From positions 1 to 36,103 of the IMG/VR virus record IMGVR_UViG_3300044712_002700: 36,103 bases of DNA; one strand, given 5' to 3'. Source of the DNA: a virus. Shown piece by piece: positions 15,101-22,217 of the stretch; position 1 is the stretch's first letter, and each line of letters opens with the position of its first letter. A model generated the notes under the pieces. The model was not told where the DNA came from and searched no databases. It was given only the letters and a program-made list of their open reading frames with translations. Made by a program: the position numbers and the translations under genes.

Positions 15101-15814
15101 TTATCCTCCTTTTGCTGCCTGCCTGTACTGCTCAAAGCACCGGCAACCCGGGAACCGGGGAGGCTCCTGATCGCCGCTGCTGTGCGGTTGGTCGATAGGG
15201 ATCCAGCCGTCCGCTTCGTTCTCTGCGCACCCATCACTTACGCGGTCATCGTGGGAAGTTGTCCATAGCTTCTCCATCTCGATCCCGTCGTCTTTGATGG
15301 AATCTGCAAAGGCTCGGTTCCCCGCTTCGTACGCCTGCGCCGCTTCGTGGGTGGCGATGAGCCGGGCGCGGTTCGTGGTGATGGGGCCGTCGTACACCTT
15401 CCGGATCTCCTTTGCGGTGTCGTTGTAACTCCAGCCCTCATCCAGGGCCGTGGTGATCACGGTCTTCAGGCTTTCCGCGGTCGTCTGCTGGATGCCTTTG
15501 ATGTAATCGATAGAGCCACCCGTTTTACGGAAGAATGCCACGGCACGGGGGTTGCTCAGGGAAAAGGTGGTTTTGGGGTCGAATTGCAATTGGTTGCGGA
15601 GCTGTTCGGCGCCTTTCAACAATCCATCGGCTTCTATCGCCTTGACGGTCTTCTGCAATGCGGGCGTTGTCTCGAACTCTACGCTGTTCCAGATATCTTC
15701 CCATCGTTTCAGTGCGGCGGAATTAACCGGGTGCTTCGCCTCCATCAGCCGCACGGGCTCGGGGGGCGCCTGCGGGAAATACTCCTGCATGTGCCAGAGC
15801 CGGAGCATCACCAT
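15101..15814 (-). CDS. head morphogenesis protein (Mu gpF / SPP1 gp7-like), N-terminus disrupted
   Basis: From the first available ATG this is 237 residues. The C-terminal half is the Mu F-like domain: TTNRARLIATHEAAQAYEAG, then KLWTTSHDDRVSDGCAEN, and a closing GCRCFEQYRQA with paired cysteines and His/Asp. These minor head proteins act with the portal in head assembly. The reading frame is open for about 50 more codons upstream and looks coding (RAINRFTAAAIRLQ, KVREKDQIGKAHLLDVERFF) but has no ATG, GTG or TTG. One extra C in the C6 run at 15940-15945 would join this frame to the GTG at 15957, which overlaps the portal stop by 4 bp and gives 285 residues. So the true protein is probably longer. 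Confidence 0.8.
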   Translation of the reverse strand: MVMLRLWHMQEYFPQAPPEPVRLMEAKHPVNSAALKRWEDIWNSVEFETTPALQKTVKAIEADGLLKGAEQLRNQLQFDPKTTFSLSNPRAVAFFRKTGGSIDYIKGIQQTTAESLKTVITTALDEGWSYNDTAKEIRKVYDGPITTNRARLIATHEAAQAYEAGNRAFADSIKDDGIEMEKLWTTSHDDRVSDGCAENEADGWIPIDQPHSSGDQEPPRFPGCRCFEQYRQAAKGG

Positions 15815-15957
15815 ATGGTACTGTTTCTCGAAGAACCGCTCAACGTCCAGCAGGTGGGCCTTCCCGATCTGGTCTTTCTCCCGGACCTTCTGCAGGCGGA
15901 TAGCTGCGGCGGTGAAGCGGTTGATTGCCCGGGTGAGGCGGGGGGCTGCCGTGTCAC
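15815..15957 (-). other. out-of-frame 5' part of the head morphogenesis gene
   Basis: This stretch between the portal stop and the first usable ATG is coding-like in the head-morphogenesis frame, with helical residues, no stop and family-like charge pattern. The natural start would be the GTG at 15957-15955, in the same 4-base overlap style used all along this genome, with GGGAGG just upstream. The frames meet if the C-run (15945-15940 on the minus strand) has seven rather than six bases. Possible causes are a sequencing indel, a real mutation, slippage, or a non-standard start. Confidence 0.6.
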
Positions 15958-17339
15958 ACCTCCCTTGCCGCTTTCCTCACGATCTGTGAGAGTTCATGAG
16001 CAGCGGCGGCCATCTCCTTGGTGGCTGCGATATCTTCCTCGGACTTACCCGGCAGCTGGTCGGGATCCTGATTGCCCTTATCGTTGGCTGTGGGAACCTG
16101 CCCGCCCGGGAATCCGAATCCGGGGGGGAACTCCTGCTTTTTCGGTTTCTCCTCATCGGTGCGCTCGTCTTTGGGGATATTAAGCCGTTCCCGGCACCAG
16201 TCCGCCGGGCATACTGCATCAACATCTGACCCGGCCCGGAGCATTGAGATCGCGGCGGCCATCTTAATGAAGTCGTCCATGCTCGCCGAGTTCAGCTTGA
16301 TCTTTACAAGGCCAGGCTCACCGGTTCTCTTATCGATGACCTTCGTATTCCACATCCGCTCAATGTCCTTCTGCACGAGCTTGATCTGCTTGAAGAATGC
16401 AGCGATACGGGAGACTGCTGTTGCGTCGGATGTGCCCTGCCGGAGTCCGAGCAGCTCAGGAGGAACACCAATGGCAGCACAGACACGGAACATCGTCACG
16501 TCGGAGTATTGCTGCACGTTGGGAACGCCGGTAGTGTCCAGGGCCTGCACCACGATATCGCCCTCTGTGATAAACTGGTCTTTTGCGTTGAAACCCTCGA
16601 ACTGCTTTTCGAGATCAGCAAATTCCTTATCAGAAAGAGGGGGGCGGTCGGCTTGTGTGCTGTTTGCCTTGACGTGGTACTTGGGCGTCCCATGCAGGCA
16701 GATCCCGCCGGTGATGGCCTCCACGCCTTTGGTATCTCGCTTGGCATCATGAACGGCCCGCTCAATAAGGCTGATACCATACGGAGAGGTCGGATCGAGT
16801 GAGAACTGATAATGAAGGACTTGTTCTGGTTTCAGGGATACCGTTGGGATAGTGTTCCCCCGGTTGTCCCGGACCTGATCGTAGGAGATTATAGCTCCTT
16901 TCAAGTCCGTGGTAAAATCAAATGATTCACCGGGACGAACAATGACATTAACCGGGATATTTGAGAGCAACCCTTTGCCGTAAACGATTTCCCCAACCCC
17001 GTCCCGGACGGTCAGGCCGTCCACCATCAGAGCGGTTGTGATGGCGTTGAAGTTGATCCCGTCAAAGAACTCCTCAGTCTCTTTTTTCTTCGCCGCGTTC
17101 TTGCTTTCGATGGTATACCATTCCCCGAAGGTATAGAGCGGATAGAGGTCGATCCCGGTCGAGATGTACCCTCCCTGTTTGTAGATATTCCGGTACCCTC
17201 GCAGCCGGGGGAATGTCCGTGTCGGATCCTGTGTGAGGTCCGTTCCGCCTTTCGTATCCCATGCCTTAGCCCGGGTGAGTGCCTTCTCGGTCGGGCCTTC
17301 CAAGAGAGATAACTCTCTTCCAAATACTCGTAATCTCAT
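15954..17339 (-). CDS. portal protein
   Basis: A 461-residue protein placed by sequence pattern and position. The N-terminal wing has RLRGYRNIYKQGGYISTGID, followed by a clip/stem region with VRDGVGEIVYGKGLLSNIPV and PEQVLHYQFS. The crown side has YGISLIERAVHDAKR, VTMFRVCAAIGVPPELLGL and AVSRIAAFFKQIKLVQKDIE, all typical of head-tail portals. It forms the 12-subunit ring where DNA enters. The C-terminal 60 residues are proline-rich and flexible. It starts in a 4-bp overlap with the large terminase gene. Confidence 0.85.
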   Translation of the reverse strand: MRLRVFGRELSLLEGPTEKALTRAKAWDTKGGTDLTQDPTRTFPRLRGYRNIYKQGGYISTGIDLYPLYTFGEWYTIESKNAAKKKETEEFFDGINFNAITTALMVDGLTVRDGVGEIVYGKGLLSNIPVNVIVRPGESFDFTTDLKGAIISYDQVRDNRGNTIPTVSLKPEQVLHYQFSLDPTSPYGISLIERAVHDAKRDTKGVEAITGGICLHGTPKYHVKANSTQADRPPLSDKEFADLEKQFEGFNAKDQFITEGDIVVQALDTTGVPNVQQYSDVTMFRVCAAIGVPPELLGLRQGTSDATAVSRIAAFFKQIKLVQKDIERMWNTKVIDKRTGEPGLVKIKLNSASMDDFIKMAAAISMLRAGSDVDAVCPADWCRERLNIPKDERTDEEKPKKQEFPPGFGFPGGQVPTANDKGNQDPDQLPGKSEEDIAATKEMAAAAHELSQIVRKAAREV

Positions 17340-18664
17340 GATCGTGCTCCAACAGTCCTGCCCGTGGCCCGGACCTTACCAACCGGTTTCCCGAACAGCG
17401 TATGCACGCCATACCGGCTCCCGTCCATCGTGTGATCGTTAACTTTCATCGGTTCGTCTACTCCTTTCGCCTGTGCCTTCGGATTCCATGCATAGCTGCC
17501 GAACTCCATCCGGTGATTCCGGCAGGACTCGTGCACACAATACTTCCCGTTCTGCAGGAACGATGCCATGGTCCGGATGCCGTCTAAAACAGAATTGTCG
17601 CAGTCCTTCAGGTTGTTGAACGCTTTGAGGGTGCCTTTGCCTCCGCACGTTTCGCACAACCCGCCGCTGATTTTCCCCGTTCCCTTACATTCCCGGCAGG
17701 ACTCGTCCTTCCGCAGCTGGGTTTTCAGTGAGAGGGCGGAGGGATCGAGGATGATCCACCGGTTTGGGGTCCCGCGCAAAAACGCATGGAGATCGTAATA
17801 GATATCCATGTCCGTCTTCTGGTGCTGCTCGTTCCTGCCGTCGTAATAGTACTCTTTTATGGCAGTGACTTTGCCATCTTTGACGCCATTATAGAGGAAA
17901 GCGCAGGGGTTTGCGGTGCCGTAGTCGATAGCGGTATAGTACCAGTCGAACCCCTCTTCGGGAAGCACACTGATGACATGCTTTGCCTCGTCCCACATAT
18001 CATAGACGGCACCTTCTGCCTGGACCCACAGCCCGAGATAATACCGTTTAAACCAGAGCGTGCCCTCCCCATACTCCGCTTTCAGGTCGTCCTTGTACTG
18101 CTGGGAGATGTACGGGTTATCATCAAGGGTGAAGTGGAACACGGCCATGTGATCCATTCCCTTGTCGATCTCTTTTTTCAGCCAGTGGAACGGGCCGTCG
18201 GGGTTTGTTGTGCCGTAAAGACGGGAGCCGTCAAGCGAGAGCCGGGAGAGGGCCATGCGATAGTATGATTCCGGTACGATGGTGATCTCGTCGATATAGA
18301 CCCCTGCAAGAGTCAGGCCCCGGATCCTCTCCTCGCTGGATTCGTCGTTCGCCCCAACGATATAGAAGGTCTTCCCATAGAGTTTGCCCTCCCCGTTGAC
18401 GATGGAGAATTTACAGTTTCGGCGCCCCACATACCGGCGGAGTGGGTAAAGCACGTTCCGCTTTACGGTGTCCCGGGTCTTTCCGCTGAATAAGAAATCC
18501 CCCCCGACCGGGGCATCGTTCTTGACCCAATGAGCGAACTTGATAAGGGAGTTAACCGTCTTAGTGGATCGGACGCTGCCGTGCCATATGTTTTGACGCC
18601 TGTTGGCGTTGGCGATTGACCAGGCGCCTTTTCCTTTAGGAGGGAGAAGTTCGAGATTTTTCAT
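17336..18664 (-). CDS. terL: terminase large subunit with a DnaJ-like zinc insertion
   Basis: A 442-residue DNA-packaging motor. The ATPase half has an altered Walker A (HGSVRSTKT, residues 28-36, with Thr where Gly is usual) and a Walker B, GVYIDE (121-126). GTTNPDGPFHW (151-161) is the coupling motif. The nuclease half has AIDYGT (D247), ILDPSA (D307) and NDHTMDGSRY (409-418), the RNase H-like acidic set. Between them, residues 323-345 hold CRECKGTG and CETCGGKG, two CxxCxGxG half-sites as in DnaJ. The start at 18664 has AAGGAGG upstream and overlaps the small subunit by 29 bp. Confidence 0.92.
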   Translation of the reverse strand: MKNLELLPPKGKGAWSIANANRRQNIWHGSVRSTKTVNSLIKFAHWVKNDAPVGGDFLFSGKTRDTVKRNVLYPLRRYVGRRNCKFSIVNGEGKLYGKTFYIVGANDESSEERIRGLTLAGVYIDEITIVPESYYRMALSRLSLDGSRLYGTTNPDGPFHWLKKEIDKGMDHMAVFHFTLDDNPYISQQYKDDLKAEYGEGTLWFKRYYLGLWVQAEGAVYDMWDEAKHVISVLPEEGFDWYYTAIDYGTANPCAFLYNGVKDGKVTAIKEYYYDGRNEQHQKTDMDIYYDLHAFLRGTPNRWIILDPSALSLKTQLRKDESCRECKGTGKISGGLCETCGGKGTLKAFNNLKDCDNSVLDGIRTMASFLQNGKYCVHESCRNHRMEFGSYAWNPKAQAKGVDEPMKVNDHTMDGSRYGVHTLFGKPVGKVRATGRTVGARS

Positions 18665-19091
18665 AGATCTCAGCCTCCTTTTTGATTTCGTCCATGAGGT
18701 CATCGATACCGGAACGCCCCTCTTCATCCTCTGATTCTTCGAGCCGGTACTTGTCGAGGGTTGTGCCAAGGGCAATAGAGAGATCCCGGAGGTTGCCGGG
18801 CCGAAGTTCTGCCGGGGAGTTGAGAGCAAGGTCAATGGCCCCCATGAGTTTGTGCAACACTTGGACCCGGTCGGCTTTCGCGTAGATTTTGTGAGTGAGT
18901 GTTGCTGCTGCTGTTTTGTTTTTTGCGCCCGAACGTTCGATCTTGTTTTTGATCGTCGGGTTCTTGTTCGCAATTCCGTTTACAGTTGATGTACTGATTT
19001 TGAAGTGTGCCGCCGTTTCGTTCTGCGAATGGTTCTTCAGATACCGAACGATCTTCGCTTTCTTTGCTTGATCTATCGTCTTGGCACCCAT
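18636..19091 (-). CDS. terS: terminase small subunit
   Basis: A 151-residue protein. Residues 8-45 form a homeodomain-like helix-turn-helix (KIVRYLKNHSQNETAAHFKI, then STSTVNGIANKN), the DNA-recognition part of small terminases. The remaining part is helical and ends in an acidic region with DEEGRSGIDDLMDEIKKEAE, likely for ring formation and contact with the large subunit. It overlaps the large subunit by 29 bp. Role: recognises the packaging site and brings the motor to viral DNA. Confidence 0.8.
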   Translation of the reverse strand: MGAKTIDQAKKAKIVRYLKNHSQNETAAHFKISTSTVNGIANKNPTIKNKIERSGAKNKTAAATLTHKIYAKADRVQVLHKLMGAIDLALNSPAELRPGNLRDLSIALGTTLDKYRLEESEDEEGRSGIDDLMDEIKKEAEIYEKSRTSPS

Positions 19092-19101
19092 TCGGAATCA
19101 T

Positions 19102-19269
19102 TCACTCCCTCAGCTCCGCGATCTCACACTCAATGCAGGCAACCTTATCCAGGGCCTGGAGGATTCCCAGCCAGATGTTGAGCCGGGTGTCTTCCAGCTT
19201 CCGCAGCCTCCGCTCTCCCTTTGCATCGGCAAGAGTGGCGCCCTGCAACTGTGCTGCCGGGTGGTTCAT
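19102..19269 (-). CDS. small helical protein before the terminase
   Basis: A 55-residue protein. It is helical and charged with a CIEC pair near the end (ALDKVACIECEIAELRE) and WLGILQ in the middle. The ATG at 19269 overlaps the upstream stop by 4 bp, which decides the start over the earlier ATG at 19386. It ends 10 bp before the small terminase gene. Function unknown; position suggests a packaging accessory. Confidence 0.6.
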   Translation of the reverse strand: MNHPAAQLQGATLADAKGERRLRKLEDTRLNIWLGILQALDKVACIECEIAELRE

Positions 19270-19460
19270 ATCCTCATCTCCCGACCGTAACAGCAGCCAG
19301 CCGCTGCCCGTTTGTGCTTGAACTCGCCCGGGCAGGTGCTCTCCCGCAGGCAGCCCCGGCAGATGGCTTCGCGGAGTTCCTTGCATTCCCGTATCTGAAG
19401 GCAGTACCGGCAGTAGCCGGCATCTGATGTGGATTTTTTGCAGGGGGTTATGCAGGTCAT
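19266..19460 (-). CDS. small Cys-rich, probably zinc-binding protein
   Basis: A 64-residue protein with about ten cysteines in pairs: CITPC near the start, CRYC, then CRGC, CPGE and CCYG. Paired CxxC sites suggest two structural zinc ions. The start at 19460 shares a base with the stop of the previous small gene (TAATG) and has GAGGGT upstream. Function unknown. Confidence 0.65.
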   Translation of the reverse strand: MTCITPCKKSTSDAGYCRYCLQIRECKELREAICRGCLRESTCPGEFKHKRAAAGCCYGREMRI

Positions 19461-19597
19461 TATTGCGACCCTCTGTAGGGGCAAAACGTGCATCGCTGAT
19501 AGTAGTAACAGGGACACGTTTGGACTGCTTCCGATGTTCTTTGTGGATAGGCGTATGCCGGCAGAAGATTCACATCGGATGTTTTTGACTCGCTCAT
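19460..19597 (-). CDS. tiny Cys-rich protein
   Basis: A 45-residue protein (MSESKTSDVNLLPAYAYP at the start). The C-terminal half carries CPCYYYQRCTFCPYRG, four cysteines in a C-x-C-x5-C-x2-C pattern that could hold one zinc ion. It is joined to the next gene by a one-base TAATG overlap, which supports it being real. No family recognised. Confidence 0.6.
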   Translation of the reverse strand: MSESKTSDVNLLPAYAYPQRTSEAVQTCPCYYYQRCTFCPYRGSQ

Positions 19598-19727
19598 GGA
19601 CGCAGCCCGGCGGGGGTTGAACCCGCTTCTCCCTCTTCGGACGGACTGTTATGTTATCCCTGCCAGCCCGGCTTATTGATGGAATCGAATCTTGCCGAGT
19701 GTGTGGTTCTGCATGATGGGGCGTATT
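19598..19727 (-). other. non-coding gap with a tRNA T-arm-like element
   Basis: No convincing ORF lies here on either strand. On the minus strand 19626-19610 reads GCGGG-TTCAACC-CCCGC, a perfect 5-bp stem with a 7-base loop matching the TTCRANY consensus of the tRNA T-arm, including the G53-C61 pair. CGGGCTG follows, as an acceptor strand would. No matching 5' acceptor, D-arm or anticodon arm was found. CAGCCCGGC occurs twice (19603-19611 and 19664-19672). It could be a tRNA 3' relic, a former attachment site, or a leader structure for the gene at 19597. Confidence 0.45.
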
Positions 19728-19997
19728 CTATCGGGACGATACGCCGGGCGGTAGGGCAATGCCCGCCAACCGGTGCATGAGCCGGTAGACCCTCTTGACG
19801 GGCGGGAGGTGATGGTTTGAGTGATAAAATCCCCTCGGGCAGCGGCCGATGGTGGGAAGGATGGTGGTAGCTGCCTCCGGGGAGATTGGGCCCGGGCGGT
19901 GGTGAACCGCATCCACAGATAACCGGTTGTGGACTATCTCTTCCGCCTGAACAGTATTGCCGGGGTTCAGATACGCGGGCCCGTTGTTGTTGTTCAT
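19728..19997 (-). CDS. His/Pro-rich protein of unknown function
   Basis: An 89-residue protein. It begins with an Asn run (MNNNNGPAYLNPGNTVQAEE) and is rich in His and Pro (AVHHRPGPISPE, HSNHHLPPVKRVYRLMHRL). No domain was recognised. The ATG at 19997 overlaps the stop of the membrane peptide by 4 bp. It is the last gene of the unknown cluster, before the non-coding gap. The eight or so histidines could bind metal, but this is a guess. Confidence 0.55.
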   Translation of the reverse strand: MNNNNGPAYLNPGNTVQAEEIVHNRLSVDAVHHRPGPISPEAATTILPTIGRCPRGFYHSNHHLPPVKRVYRLMHRLAGIALPPGVSSR

Positions 19998-20086
19998 GGG
20001 ATATTCACCCAGAGATACCAGAGACCAACGACGATGATAATCACGCAGATGGCGTATTCTATCAGAATCGCGGTCCGGGGAGTCAT
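19994..20086 (-). CDS. 30-residue single-span membrane peptide
   Basis: A 30-residue peptide that is almost entirely one membrane helix: MTPRTAILIEYAI, then CVIIIVVGLWYLWVNIP. It starts one codon after the stop of the preceding gene (TGAATG) and overlaps the next by 4 bp (ATGA), so the spacing supports translation. Tiny single-span peptides of viruses often act in membrane permeabilisation or in stabilising a partner. It follows a protein with a hydrophobic C-terminus, a possible partner. Confidence 0.6.
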   Translation of the reverse strand: MTPRTAILIEYAICVIIIVVGLWYLWVNIP

Positions 20087-20530
20087 TCAGAGCCACCCCA
20101 TTGCTTTCAGGAGCGGGATGGCGGTCAGGAAACCCCCGATGATTGCACCTTGGCTGCCTCGCTTGAGGTCATACGTGAGGTCAGCGATGGCCCAATAGTG
20201 CTCTTTTGGAGCCCAGAGCGGCGGGCAGTCCGGTACATTTTCGTTCTGTTTTGTCCGGGCTCCGGCTCTGGCTGCGTTTATGGAGAGGTGAATGTCGTAA
20301 TAGCAGGACCAGAGTCCATCCCAGAGAACGTATCCCCGCCATGCCTTGATGGGGAACCAGTCGGGAATCGTGAGGATCTCGGCATGTTCCAAGGCGTTGT
20401 CGTAAGAATCGTACTCGTATCCGTTCCGGTCGGTCGGGTTGATGGGGCCGAGTGGCCACCCACGGAGCCCGAGAGGTGTGCCCGGGGGATACACTGCGGA
20501 CTGGACAACGGTCACTGTCACCGGGCTCAC
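20087..20530 (-). CDS. unknown protein with hydrophobic C-terminus
   Basis: A 147-residue protein with a GTG start at 20530 placed in a 4-base overlap with the previous stop (GTGA). It is rich in Trp, Tyr and Pro (GYVLWDGLWSCYYDIHLS, CPPLWAPKEHYW). It closes with a short hydrophobic segment (SQGAIIGGFLTAIPLLKAM) that may be a membrane anchor. No family was recognised. It belongs with the 56-, 154- and 30-residue genes around it. The earlier in-frame ATG at 20893 would overlap the upstream genes widely and is rejected. Confidence 0.55.
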   Translation of the reverse strand: MSPVTVTVVQSAVYPPGTPLGLRGWPLGPINPTDRNGYEYDSYDNALEHAEILTIPDWFPIKAWRGYVLWDGLWSCYYDIHLSINAARAGARTKQNENVPDCPPLWAPKEHYWAIADLTYDLKRGSQGAIIGGFLTAIPLLKAMGWL

Positions 20531-20697
20531 CGCTGGTTGACTAAAGGGATGGCGTCGAACTCCGCTTCGAATTCTGCCTGAGGTGTCTCTACCTTTTTCC
20601 CATCCGGGCCGGCATAGTAATAGATCCCCTCGATCAGGACGGCCTCGAATGGATAGAAGACCGGAGGAGGTACCGGTTTGTGCATGTATTGTGCCAT
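20527..20697 (-). CDS. small protein of unknown function
   Basis: A 56-residue protein starting MAQYMHKPVPPPVFYPFE, with YYYAGPDGKKVETPQ in the middle and an acidic end. The short beta pattern VLIEGIYYYAGPDGKKV recalls very small phage structural proteins, but no family fits clearly. It starts 5 bp after the 154-residue gene and overlaps the next gene by 4 bp. Function unknown. Confidence 0.55.
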   Translation of the reverse strand: MAQYMHKPVPPPVFYPFEAVLIEGIYYYAGPDGKKVETPQAEFEAEFDAIPLVNQR

Positions 20698-20702
20698 ACC
20701 AG

Positions 20703-21167
20703 TTACTCCTGCGGATCGGGCAGGATCTCGAAGACGTACGTCCTGATCTCTCCACCGGCTTCCGCGCTGAAGTCCCGCGGGCGGAAGTACTGGGCGGTCT
20801 TGCGGGGCGCCACGCAGATAGTGATGAAGTGCTTCCCGGGCTCGGTGCATCTCCGGAGCTTGGGGGGCTCGAAGAACCCGAACCATAAGCCACGGTCCGG
20901 CTGGGATGGGAACGCAGTCACGAACTCCATCGGAGTCTGTGCGTGGGGGTCGGAGATCTTCACGCCGTCATAGATGCAGTCGATAATGCAGGTGTCTTTG
21001 TCAGGGGTGAAATCCCCTTTAAGGAAGTCGAGGGCATAAACGATTCTGCGCCCCATGCCATACGTGAATGCAAGCCGCCCCTTAGGGGTGAGCGGTTCGA
21101 ACTGTCCTCCGGCGCCACTGTCGCCAGCTTGGAACAATCCTGCTGGTTTTGCGATTGGATCTACCAT
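20703..21167 (-). CDS. first gene of the unknown cluster before the terminase
   Basis: A 154-residue, mostly beta-type protein. It starts MVDPIAKPAGLFQAGDSG and contains FTYGMGRRIVYALDFLKGDF, CIIDCIYDGVKI, LWFGFFEPP and TYVFEILPDPQE. No family recognised. The ATG at 21167 lies in a leader that contains GGAGGGAG and a likely promoter about 45 bp upstream, so this is probably the first gene of the virion operon. Five consecutive unknown genes follow the same strand; they could be virion accessory or egress functions. Confidence 0.6.
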   Translation of the reverse strand: MVDPIAKPAGLFQAGDSGAGGQFEPLTPKGRLAFTYGMGRRIVYALDFLKGDFTPDKDTCIIDCIYDGVKISDPHAQTPMEFVTAFPSQPDRGLWFGFFEPPKLRRCTEPGKHFITICVAPRKTAQYFRPRDFSAEAGGEIRTYVFEILPDPQE

Positions 21168-21186
21168 TGCTGTAAAACATCTCCCT

Positions 21187-21217
21187 CCGCCACTGCTGGC
21201 GGGGTTTATTTGTAAAA
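21187..21217 (-). promoter_or_regulatory. probable late-operon promoter and leader hairpin
   Basis: The 153-bp gap 21168-21320 contains no gene. On the minus strand TTTTACAAATAAACC (about 21217-21203) is a TATA-like box; transcription would begin near 21180 and the first gene starts at 21167. CCGCCA-GCAG-TGGCGG (21202-21187) is a 6-bp inverted repeat next to the GGAGGGAG ribosome site and may be an operator or a leader hairpin. Further upstream TATAACGA occurs twice with a 10-bp period (21273-21280, 21283-21290), which suggests a protein-binding site facing one side of the helix. Confidence 0.45.
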
Positions 21218-21320
21218 GAGACTTGCCGAGGGAGTGGGATAAAGAAATCACGCACAACGGGGTAAAACAGGGTATAACGAACTATAACGAGGCATCACAA
21301 GGGATTGCGGGAAAAGAGGG

Positions 21321-21536
21321 TTAATACCAGATAACCGGCGCGGGTCTTGGTGCTCCACAGCGGGGGCAGTGGGAGCTGATAGTTACGATTATGAAACCAT
21401 CTTCGGCTTCCCTATATTTTATGGTGTATGTGGAGTTGCAATTAGGGCAAAACCGCAGGGCATCAAGGCTTAATTTATATGCCTCTTTTGAGATCGCTCC
21501 GGGCACAAAAGGAGGGGTTGTGGCCGTTTCCACCAT
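21321..21536 (-). CDS. zinc-ribbon protein
   Basis: A 71-residue protein. It has a helical stretch (ISKEAYKLSLDALRF) then a zinc ribbon with CPNC and CPRC 26 residues apart (FCPNCNSTYTIKY ... HCPRCGAPRP). The start at 21536 is two bases after the previous stop (TGAGATG). It is the last gene of the long early operon. Zinc ribbons of this size often bind nucleic acid or a partner protein; the target is unknown. Confidence 0.65.
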   Translation of the reverse strand: MVETATTPPFVPGAISKEAYKLSLDALRFCPNCNSTYTIKYREAEDGFIIVTISSHCPRCGAPRPAPVIWY

Positions 21537-21537
21537 C

Positions 21538-21717
21538 TCACACCTTCGCTTTGCTTCTGTACCAATCAAGGATTGACTCACGCATACGCCGTGCTTCTGC
21601 GAGCGCATCGAACGATTCCACATAGGTGGCTGAACCCTTACGATACGCCGCAGTTATACGATCCGCCTCTGCTTCAGCCCGGATTAATTCTTCAGGAGTT
21701 GGGGGGTTAGAGGCCAT
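21538..21717 (-). CDS. small helical protein
   Basis: A 59-residue protein. It is almost wholly helical, with EELIRAEAEADRITAAYRKG, then FDALAEARRMRESILDWYRS. No cysteines and no family recognised. It lies 3 bp after the gene ending at 21721 and 1 bp before the zinc-ribbon gene start. Function unknown. Confidence 0.6.
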   Translation of the reverse strand: MASNPPTPEELIRAEAEADRITAAYRKGSATYVESFDALAEARRMRESILDWYRSKAKV

Positions 21718-21720
21718 CGA

Positions 21721-22002
21721 TCACACCCTCGCTGGTTCCTCATTACGCTCTTTTGGTTTATGCAGGTTTTGATACCACCATTGGCAGTCCGGGCAGACCT
21801 CGAACTCGCTACCATCGGGAAGGGGATATGAGGCCCGCTTGTGGTTCTTTGCCCTCCCCCCGCAGATAGGTTTCCCGCATTCGCCCCGGAAGAAATGAAT
21901 AAATTTGCCCCGGGAGTCCTTGCCGTGATACCAGCCTTCGGGTTTCGCTGGCGTTGTGCTTCTTGTCGGTTCGTTGGTGCCGGTCAATCTTTCCCCCTCC
22001 AT
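21721..22002 (-). CDS. Cys-containing small early protein
   Basis: A 93-residue protein with four cysteines in two pairs: CGKPIC around residues 42-47 and CPDC around 73-76, with WYHGKDSRGKFIHFFRGE before. This suggests one zinc ribbon. It overlaps the gene before by 19 bp. The N-terminal 20 residues are polar. Function unknown. Confidence 0.6.
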   Translation of the reverse strand: MEGERLTGTNEPTRSTTPAKPEGWYHGKDSRGKFIHFFRGECGKPICGGRAKNHKRASYPLPDGSEFEVCPDCQWWYQNLHKPKERNEEPARV

Positions 22003-22217
22003 CGCTCGATTGATGCAAGCGCAATGGCTTTCTGCTTTTTCCGATTTCTCGGTTCCGGGATACCAATACAGACATGTTCCCCGATCTGGAAGGATCTCAA
22101 CATTCTCTCAATAATTTCACCGTTGGCCTTCCTTGACCTGACAATAATCTGAACTGATGCGCCATCCTCGGGAATCGTCTCATCGGATTGCCATATTCTC
22201 ATGCACGTTGCAGTCAA
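21984..22217 (-). CDS. small early protein with TTG start
   Basis: A 77-residue protein of unknown function. The start is TTG at 22217, because GGAGGCGAGGAA lies directly upstream at the right distance and the TTG overlaps the previous stop by 4 bp (TTGA). The ATG at 22202 has no ribosome site. Sequence pattern is beta-type (ASVQIIVRSRKANGEIIER, then FQIGEHVCIGIPEP) and ends basic. Possibly a nucleic-acid binding protein, but unproven. Confidence 0.55.
   Translation of the reverse strand: MTATCMRIWQSDETIPEDGASVQIIVRSRKANGEIIERMLRSFQIGEHVCIGIPEPRNRKKQKAIALASIERWRGKD

Noticed and set aside
18665-18973. N-terminal extension of the large terminase to 545 residues
   Set aside because: The added 103 residues lie over the small terminase gene in another frame, are Ser/Arg/Gln-rich and unlike a terminase. 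The ATG at 18664 has a clear AAGGAGG site.
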